From positions 43,782,001 through 43,846,000 of the forward strand of contig JAZBRS010000029.1 in assembly GCA_037176725.1 (NCBI GenBank): 64,000 nt of DNA, written 5' to 3'. The first letter of the stretch is position 1, and every line of letters starts with the position of its first letter. Shown piece by piece: positions 56,598 to 64,000 of this stretch. The translations under genes and the position numbers were made by a program. The notes under the pieces are model-generated. The model was not told the origin of the DNA and did no database searches. It worked only from the letters and a program-made list of their open reading frames with translations. Origin of the DNA: Posidonia oceanica. Taxonomy: Eukaryota > Streptophyta > Magnoliopsida > Alismatales > Posidoniaceae.

Positions 56598-58414
56598 GGA
56601 TGCAAGGAAGCTAGGGAGAAGGTTCGTTACCTACGTGGAAGGCTGAGGGAGGCTGCCAACCTCGGTGGGTTGCAGTTGTGCAGGCGGAGGTCGAGCCAGC
56701 ACTGCGAGCATCGATGGCTGTTAGGGAAGATCGGAGGCAGTTATTGGTGACCAAGGGAAGGTCTGAGGCCAATCAAGAGTGGTTTTGCTGCTACGAGGCC
56801 GGAGAACAGATTTTGGGTGCAGAGGGGGGATTTCTTGCTCTTCGGGGCTACTGTGGCTCTCTCGGGCGGTTCTTACAATCGCGGTGATCGTGGGAAGCTG
56901 GGGAAGGTGATGGAGAGGTAATGGGGTGCGTGCGTGGCTGGGGGGTGAGAATTTGCAGTAGGGAGTGGGTGTGCTGGCAGAGGGGAAGAAATGGGTTGCA
57001 GGGGAGGTTGCTGCTGCTATGCTGTGCTGGTGCGTGCGAATGGGTAAGGTGCTGTGCTGGGGATGTTGGGCAGGGGGCATTAGAGAAGGAAGCCAAGTGG
57101 AGGAAGAGTTAGGCCGGCTATCAGTGGAAGAAGAGGCGGTGGCTGAGGGCTTTATGTGTGCGAATTGCGGAGGTGGCGGTGGGAAGTTAGTGAAGATGGG
57201 AGGTGGAGTAAGTGGCAGATGGGAGGTGGAGATAAGAACGAAGAAGAAGGTAGAAGAAGGGGATGGAAGCAGATCGAAGGCAGTGGAAGCAGAAGAAGGT
57301 GGGAGAAGAAGAAAAAGAAAAAAAGGAAGGAGGAAGGAGGCAACAGGCCAGGCCCGAGAAAGAAAATAAAAAGAAAGATAGAAGAAAAGAGAGAGCTGCT
57401 AGGCTGGGCCTGAGAGGAGAAAAAAAGTGAAAATAAAAGGAAAGAAAGGAAGAAAGGAGGAAGGGAAGGGGGGAAGAAAGGAAAAAAGGAAAAAAGAAAA
57501 AAGAAAGGAAGGAAGGAGTTGGCAGTGGGCTGGGCTTAGGAGGGAAAGAAAGAAAAAAGAAAAAAGGACGAGGAGAAGAAGTGGTGGGCGGGGCTTAGGA
57601 GGGGAAAGAAGAAAAAAGAAATAAAGAAAGAGAGGAAGAAAGAAAGAAAGAAGGAAGGAAGGAAAGAAGGAAGGAAAGAAAGAAAGAAAATGGGGGAGTG
57701 AGTGGGCTGGGCATAGGAAGATGGATGGAAAAGGAGAAAAAGGAAGGGGAGAAAGAGAGTGGAAAAAAAGAAAGAAGAGGAGAAGGAAAAAAGGAAGAAA
57801 AGAGAGAAGGGAAAGAAAGAAGAAAAGAAAGAAGGAGAAGGGCTTGGGCTTGTGCATGGTTTGCTAACCTAGGGTTTAAGCTAGGGTTTAGGTGTGCTAA
57901 CTTAGGGTCTAACCTAGGGTTTAGGAGTGCTAACCTAGGGTTTGACCTAGGGTTTGGTGTGTGCTAACCAATAGTTTTTCTAGGGTTTGGGAGAGTGCTA
58001 ACCTAGGGTTTGACCTAGGGTTTAGGTGTGCTAACCTAGGGTCTAACCTAGGGTTTAGGAGTGCTAACGTAGGGTTTAACCTAGGGTTTCAGGAGTGCTA
58101 ACCTAGAGTTCTTCTAGGGTATTAGGAGTGCTAACCTAGGGTTTAAATGAGTGCAAAACTAGAGTTTAACCTAGGGTTTAAGTGAGTGCAAACCTAGAGT
58201 TTTTCTAGGGTTTAAATGAGTGCAAACCAAGAGTTTAACCTAGGGTTTAAGTGAGTGCAAACCTAGAGTTTTTCTAGGGTTTTAAGTGTGCTAACCTAGG
58301 GTTTAACCTAGGGTTTGGATGTGGTTTTGGGTTTGAAAATGGGTGCTGTTTTGGGCTTGGAAATGGGTTTCAAAGAGAACCACCAATTGAGCATGTCAAA
58401 ATGGGGTGTCTACA
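56598..58414 (-). mobile_element. Start piece of the B 5' LTR
   Basis: Begins with the second GGATG copy and ends with the reversed LTR start (GGGTGTCTACA at 58414). It contains the purine-rich tract at 57220-57850 and the TAACCTAGGGTTTAA-like repeats at 57870-58320. With 15651-15771 and 49688-52447 it makes a full LTR of about 4.7 kb. Confidence 0.88.
57220..57850 (-). repeat. Long purine/pyrimidine-skewed tract
   Basis: About 600 bases are almost purely purine on the plus strand (AAGAAAG and GGAAGG words). The same position in the plus-oriented B-type LTRs is pyrimidine-rich (52930-53140 and 61745-62240). Lys/Glu- or Ser/Phe-rich open frames here are composition artefacts. Confidence 0.8.
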
Positions 58415-58555
58415 CCAACCAGCTCACTACTCGGTCATTAAAAATACAACTGAATGGGAACCGAATCCCAAAATAAAATTTACAACTACATCGCTCTGGG
58501 CTACTAAAACACGTCCAGAACTCACGCGTCCCCCATAGAGTCCTCAAGTGTTACA
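58415..58555 (-). mobile_element. Start of the 3' LTR of the chromovirus (truncated by element B)
   Basis: On the minus strand a purine-rich tract near 58558-58573 is followed by TGTAACACTTGAGG, the LTR start. Only 141 bases remain before element B interrupts it. The first five, CCAAC, are the presumed B target site. Confidence 0.7.
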
Positions 58556-60433
58556 TCCTACCCCCTTAAAAAGAATTTCGCCCTCGAAATTACATCTTTA
58601 GGCAAACAAGTAGGGGTACTATGAATGGATATCCACCTCACTCTCCCAAGTGGCTTCCTCTGAGCCATGTTGTCAGCACTAAACTAGGATGAGCGGAACC
58701 ACTTTGTTCCTCAAGACTTGCTCCTTCCTGTCAAGAATCTGGACGGCATCCTCCATTATAGACATGTTCTCCTACAACTCTTCTGGCTGAATCGGTGTCA
58801 CATGAGATGCATCAACCAAGCATTTCCTCAACATGGAGACATGAAATACGTTATGCACGCCTGATAGATCTGGAGGAAGCTCCAACTTGTAGGCAACTTC
58901 ACCAACCCTCCTAGAGATTCTATACAGCCCAATATAGTGAGGGTTCAACTTCCCCCGCTTGCCAAACCTCATTACTCTCTTGGTTGGTGACACCTTCAGA
59001 AAGATGAATTCTCCTACTTTGAATTCTAAAGTTCTTCACCTCCAATCTGCATAGCTCTTCTGTCTGCTCTGTGTAGCCACCAATCTCTTGCCAATTAGAA
59101 CCACTCAGTTGTTCGAATACTGCTGCACAATCTCTAGTCCAATAAGTTGACATTCTCTCACCTCGCTCCAACAAGTGGGTGACCTACATGGTCTCCCATA
59201 TAGAGCTTCATATGGGGCTATCCTAGTGCTGGAGTGATAGCTATTATTGTAGGCAAACTGAATCAGTGGCAAGTGGTCCTCCCAACTAACCTTCAGATCC
59301 AGAGCACAGGCTCTCAACATGTCTTCCAATGTTTGGATAGCCCTCTTAGACTGGCCATCTGATTGGGGATGGAAAGTAGTGCTAAAATTTAGCATGGTGC
59401 CAAATGCATCTTGCAAAGCCCTCCAGAACCTCAATGTGAGCCAAGTATCTCTGTTGAACACAATCGACACAAGAACCCCATATAGATAGACGATCTCAGA
59501 TGCATATAGCTCCACCAACTGCGGCAAAGGGAGATTCACCCACATATCCAAGAAATGGGCTGACTTCGTGAGCCGGTCTACAATTACCCACATTGTATCA
59601 GTCTTCCTTTAGGTCTTGGGTAATCCTGTCACAAAGTCCATGGTGACATGCTCCCACTTCCACACTGGAATATCCAGAGGCTGTAGAGTCCCTCCAGGCT
59701 TCTGATGCTCGGCCTTTACCATCTGGTAGGTCACACATCTAGCCACATGTTGAATTACATCTCTCTTCATCTTGGGCCACCAAAAGCTCCTCTTCAGGTC
59801 TTTATACATTTTGGTACTCCCTAGATGAATGGTGTACTTGGACTAGTATGCTTCATCTAATAATCTCTAGCTTACTTCCTCCTCTCAAGCACATTTAAGC
59901 GTAGATCATACCTTAGCACACCATCAATGCTAATGGAAAAGTGAGGCGCTTCTTCTGCCTCCAACTTTCCCTCGGTCTCTTATACAAATGGGTTCAACTG
60001 CTGAGCATCAACAATTATCTCCACTAATCTAGGGTGGACAGATAAATTAGCCCCCAAAGCACCAATAGTTTCTTGAGACTTCCTCCTAGGTCTACACTCT
60101 ACCAGATTTTCCAACATATGCCATTCCTTGACCATCAAACTGGCCATAACATGGGTACACCTACTTAGCGCTTCGACATCCACGTTGGCTTTTCCTAGGT
60201 GGTAGGACAAACTTAAATCATAGTCCTTGAGACATTCCACCCATCTTTGCTGTCTCTGGTTTAGATCCCTCTAAGTGAAGATATACTTTAGACTCTTGTG
60301 ATCTGTAAACACCTCAAACTGCTCTGCATATAAGTAGTGTTGCCAAATCTTCAGCGCGAATACTAGAGCAGTCATCTCCAAGTCATGTGTTGGGTAGTTC
60401 CTTTCATGATCCTTCAGCTGGCTAGAAGCATAT
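58556..60433 (-). pseudogene. Del/Tekay-like chromovirus pol: RNase H, integrase, chromodomain (dead)
   Basis: Minus strand, reading down from 60433. RNase H has [25 protein letters not shown] and KANVDVEALSR. The integrase zinc region (59809-59609) has FWWPKMKRDV and CVTYQ. The core (59593-59105) has NRDTWLTLRFW and HPQSDGQSKRAIQTLEDML. The second catalytic Asp block reads NRD instead of DRD, and the catalytic Glu is Lys (QSKR for the usual QSER). The C-terminal part has LPPDLSGVHNVFHVSMLRKC, and a chromodomain remnant (VQILDRKEQVLRNKVVPL, EEATWE) lies at about 58590-58750. Chromodomains direct such elements to marked chromatin. There are many stops and frameshifts, including a CAG-to-TAG type stop after KYIFT near 60273. 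It is cut at 60433 by another LTR. Confidence 0.85.
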
Positions 60434-61449
60434 TGTAGACACCCTGATTTTGTAGTCGCTTGTCAGTGGACTCCTCCAGAAGAATGTGCTCTAGTCGTGG
60501 TGGACCTAACCAACTCCCCAAAACCCAACCTAGCATCCCAAATCTACCCAACACCACAAGCCCACTCAAAACCCTAAACCTTGATCACACCTAGAGCCCA
60601 AAACCCATTGGTGGTCCAAATAATCAAGGAAAAGAGGCCCTAGATCCATCCAGCAAACTTTGCAGTAGGTCTAGCGCGACATAATCACACGAATCGCAAG
60701 CATATGCTTCAAGCATGATGATCAAGCTTGACTACCTAGTGTGGAATGCCCTGTGATAGATTAATTTCTACTGAGGGATTGAGTTGTCCATTCACCAATG
60801 GAACACCCAATTATTGCTCCTCATTGGCTCGCGTGGATCTAGCCTTTGTGTGTGTGGACCATCACACCCCTCATCCCAAATTCAAATCCCAATCCAATCC
60901 CTTTGTTTTAATCCAAACCATCTCTTTCAAAAACCGTTAGCCATCAATGATTCTCATACATCCCAACTTCCAATTTAACAACCTCCACTTCCTACGTGAG
61001 AGGGTCCGCTCGCTGGCACTCTGATCACTCTTACCCTTACTCTCTCACCCAGCACACCAGCTCCCCTGCACTTGCACACCTTTACTAAGCAACCAACATA
61101 CAAAGAGAGCATGAGAGCATAGTCCATAGCCAGTGCGTCTCCATCTCCTTCTCCCAGCCGTCCTTGAGAGAGAATGTGTGTGAACGCACCTCCATCGTGA
61201 TCGAGCATAGTCCCATACTCCTTGGCCACCTCTGCAACCAACCGCCGCACTTGGAGCCCTAGAGGAACCACTGCGAGTCACCGCTGGTGAGAGAGCACAT
61301 CCCGAGCCTCAACATAGGTAGGTCTGGTGCTCAGAGCATAATTCAAACATCCTCGTAGCCTCCTAGCTTGTCGTTTGGTTTGGCTTACATTCGGTTTCTT
61401 CTCTTCTATCTTTGGTTTTCTTCGTTCATGCACACTTTGTGATGGGTAC
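60434..61449 (+). mobile_element. 5' part of a third type of LTR (interrupted)
   Basis: Starts TGTAGACACCCTGATTTTG directly in the chromovirus RNase H sequence, preceded by CATAT as possible target site. The start resembles B-type LTRs, but the rest does not match A or B by eye. It is interrupted at 61450 by a B-type LTR, and its end lies outside the window. No coding region is supported in it. Confidence 0.6.
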
Positions 61450-64000
61450 TGTAGACACCCCATTTTGACAGGCTGAATTGGATCTCTCTCTCGGGTGGAT
61501 TCAAAACCCATTTTCTAAACCAGAAACCCTAGAAGAACCCTAGGTTAAAACCCTAGGTTAAACTCTAGGTTTGCACTCACTTGAACCCTAGGTTAGCACA
61601 TCTAAACCCTAGAAAAGCCCTAGGAAATCCAAACCTAAAACCTTGGTTAAACCCTAGGTTAAACCTTAGGTTAGCACTCCTAAACCCTAGGTCAAACCCT
61701 AGGTTAGCACAGGTCACACCCATGCATGCACAAGCCCAAGCCCAAGCCTTCTTTCTTTTCTTCTTCTCTTTTCTTCTTTTTCTTTCCTCCTTTCCCTCCT
61801 TTTCTCCTTTTTCTTTCCCTTTTTCCTTATTTTCTTCTAGGCCCAGCCCAACTGCCCCCATCTCTTTTATTTCCTTCTCTTTTTTGGGCCAGTCCCGGCC
61901 CACCAACTCCTTCCCCATTTCTTTCTCTCTTTCTTTCATTCCTTCTTTCTTTCTTTCCTTCTTTCTTTCTTTCTTTCCTTCTTTCTTTCTTTCTTCCTCC
62001 CATTCTATATTTCTTTTCCTTTTTCTCAACTCCTTCGGCCCAGCAACTCCCTCCTCTCTTTTTTCTTTCTTCCATTTTTATTTCTTTCTCGGGCCTGGCC
62101 CATTCACCTCTTCCTCCTCCTCTTTTTTTTTTTCTCTTTCTTTTTATTTCTTCTCCTCCTCTCCCGCCTTCCTCCCCAACCTTATTTGCCACCTCCTACC
62201 TTCCATCTACATCCAATCTCTTCTTTCTCCTTCTTTTTTCTTAACCTCACCACTACTAACTCCCTCTCCCATCCGACACTTACTTCCTCAATTCCCGCTC
62301 ACCCACAGCCATCCACGGCCAATGATAGCCTCCCAACCCACTACCTAATCCTCTGCATAAGCATCTCCTTGCCCTTATCTCTTCTGTGGCTTGGCATCCC
62401 AGAAAAGATCCCTTCTCATCCCTTCTCGTCCTCATCCATTCAGCATTTGGCAATTCACAATCACCCCACACACAGCAACCCATTCAGCAGACCCATTCCT
62501 TCACCACAGCACAGTAGCACCTTTTCTTTTCCATAGCACCTCCACACAGCACAGTAGCTCCCCCTCAGCCATCCACCATCCTCGTGGAGTCACCACAATC
62601 CCAGAGAGCGATCCACGGCAGTAGAGAGAGCTACATAGCCCCTAAGAGACCAAAATTCTCTTTGCATACCCAAATCCATTTCTCCCCTTCGAGTAGTGGA
62701 ACCATCATCTAAAAGCATCTGGAGCATCCTCGGCGCGCTAGCAACTTGCCTACGTCCCACCGCGACTCGCCCGACCCTCCGTGCGCCTCTGCGAGCCACC
62801 GCCAGACAACAGCACCCACCACACGTTGCCAGCCTTCCACGTAGGTAACCAAGCTTGCATTTCGATTCCTAGCTTGCATGTGTAGCTTCCCAGCGTTTTA
62901 GTTTACTGTTTCGCGCTTTATATCGCTTTTCGAGCTCCGCCGTGAGCTCTTTCTTCCCCAGCAACGGTCAGTCTCTACCGACGCCTGTTTGGCGCTCCAA
63001 GCCGTTACAGCCCCTCCGGATTGCTCCCCGAGCACCGCCGGACCTCCAGTAGCTCCCTCCATCACCTCGTAGCAGCAGCAGTAGCTCCCTTCGCCTTGGA
63101 CTTCGCCAGACTCCTCTGCAATTTTTGCAGAGGTTGGCTGGCAGCTCTGCAGCCCTCTGCGCACCACTCAAGCCACTAGGACCTCTACAGCCCTCCGCAC
63201 ACCGCTCAAGCCACCAGGACCTCCGCAGCACTCACCCACAACCTCTGGACATCGCCACAGCAGTCGCAGCCTACCGGAACCACCTTACAGTAGTCGTCTT
63301 CTCCAACGACGACCAGCAACCGTTGCCGTGCTCCCGGCCGGCTCCGCTCCTCCGGATTGCTCCCTGAGCTCTGCTGGACCTCTAGCACCTCAACCCAGCA
63401 TCGCCCGAGCTCCACCGCAGCCTCCAGCAACCGCTCCACCTCCGACAGCATCTGTAGAAGTCCACCGAGGTCAGCAGACCACCTCTGGCATCGCCACGTG
63501 CCGCCGAGACCACCGCCGAGCTCCTGTGCACCGCCTCCAACTCCCCGGGCCATCAGCTTGGCCTGCCGCCCGCCGGATTGCCGCTGCAGCTCCACCTTCT
63601 CCGGCGCAATGTTGCAGTGGCCCGTGTTTCACTATAGCACTGTAGTTGTTAAGTTAGATTTTTTTGATTTTAGTTAGATTCATGCATTGCATTAAGGCCC
63701 CTAGGTTTATTTATGTTTGCATTTAGGTCCTTACATCAATCAGAAGTCATTTAATTCTGCATTTAAACTATATTGCATTAAAATAGAGTACTGCATGTTA
63801 TTATATTTGTATTTCAGTCCAGTTTTAGCTTAAGTTATTCAAAATTGTTTGCATGCATTGCATTAAGGCCCCTATGTTTATTTATGCTTGCATTTAGGTC
63901 CTACATCAATTAAAAGCATTTAATTCAGCATTTTAACTTTATTACATTGCATTTAAATTCTCTGTTTTAATTTATTTGCATCTAGGTCCTTAATTAATCA
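61450..64000 (+). mobile_element. B-type LTR, cut by the window end
   Basis: Starts TGTAGACACCCCATTTTGAC after GGTAC (possible target site 61445-61449). It follows the order of the solo LTR at 52448: AACCCTAGG words, pyrimidine-rich tract (61745-62240), GC-rich part (62700-63620) and the beginning of the TTGCAT...GTCC region (63680 onward). Whether it is a solo LTR or the 5' LTR of a full element cannot be seen. Confidence 0.85.

Larger units (their letters stand above)
521..58414 (-). mobile_element. Element B: Ogre-like Ty3/gypsy retrotransposon, minus strand, interrupted
   Basis: B reads right to left. Its 5' LTR starts at 58414 (TGTAGACACCCC on the minus strand) and lies in three pieces: 58414-56603, 52447-49688 and 15771-15651, about 4.7 kb when the insertions are removed. 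The primer-binding site, leader, gag, protease, RT, two RNase H domains, integrase and DUF7745 ORF follow down to about 3285, then tandem arrays down to about 527. The 3' LTR is missing: the 3' untranslated region runs straight into chromovirus sequence near 520. The two interruptions are a solo LTR (52448-56597) and the whole of element A (15772-49682), each with a 5-bp target duplication. The bases after 58414 are CCAAC, the expected target-duplication copy, but its partner is lost. Confidence 0.85.

Noticed and set aside
61581..62348. 255-codon Ser/Phe/Leu-rich ORF in the right-hand B-type LTR
   Set aside because: It is a translation of the pyrimidine-rich tract. The mirror frames on the other strand are Lys/Glu-rich, and the other LTR copies do not keep it.

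Overview
The window looks like plant nuclear DNA made entirely of transposable elements. I find no host gene, tRNA, rRNA or CRISPR array. The coding remains belong to two Ty3/gypsy lineages. The first is very large Tat-clade elements of Ogre type: a DNGS-type protease, a YVDDMI reverse transcriptase, a second archaeal-type RNase H, and LTRs of 4-6 kb. The second is a Del/Tekay-like chromovirus with a degraded chromodomain. Nested giant LTR elements of this kind suggest a seed plant with a large genome, probably an angiosperm. The species cannot be read from the sequence.

The layout is a nest whose layers can be dated relative to each other by 5-bp target duplications. The oldest layer is a dead minus-strand chromovirus (58415-60433). 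Ogre-like element B (minus strand, internal region about 521-15650) inserted into the start of that chromovirus's 3' LTR. B's own 5' LTR is now in three pieces: 15651-15771, 49683-52447 and 56598-58414. One break holds a solo LTR of B's family (52448-56597, TSD GGATG). The other holds element A (15772-49682, plus strand, TSD GCTAG), a complete Ogre-like element with LTRs of 6.25 and 6.11 kb. A is itself interrupted in its second RNase H by a minus-strand solo LTR of its own broad family (30852-36775, TSD CAGAC). At the right end a further LTR start (60434) interrupts the chromovirus and is interrupted by a B-type LTR (61450 to the window end). The first ~517 bases repeat 59653-60169 at about 98% identity and are fused directly to B, which has lost its 3' LTR.

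A and B share one plan: LTR, primer-binding site, long leader, then gag, protease, G-patch-like motif, RT, RNase H, second RNase H and integrase in what was probably one reading frame. After a ~1.3-1.45 kb spacer comes a sense-strand ORF of about 400 codons that I assign to the DUF7745 family. It is followed by several tandem arrays whose units are mostly stem-loops, then the 3' end. Both elements are inactivated. In A nearly all stops in the coding frame are CAG to TAG changes.

The parts least explained by standard annotation are the DUF7745 ORF downstream of integrase in two independent elements, the stem-loop arrays with paired compensatory changes, a 12-base copy of the primer-binding site inside every complete or solo LTR, and a splice-acceptor-like site conserved ahead of the DUF7745 ORF.
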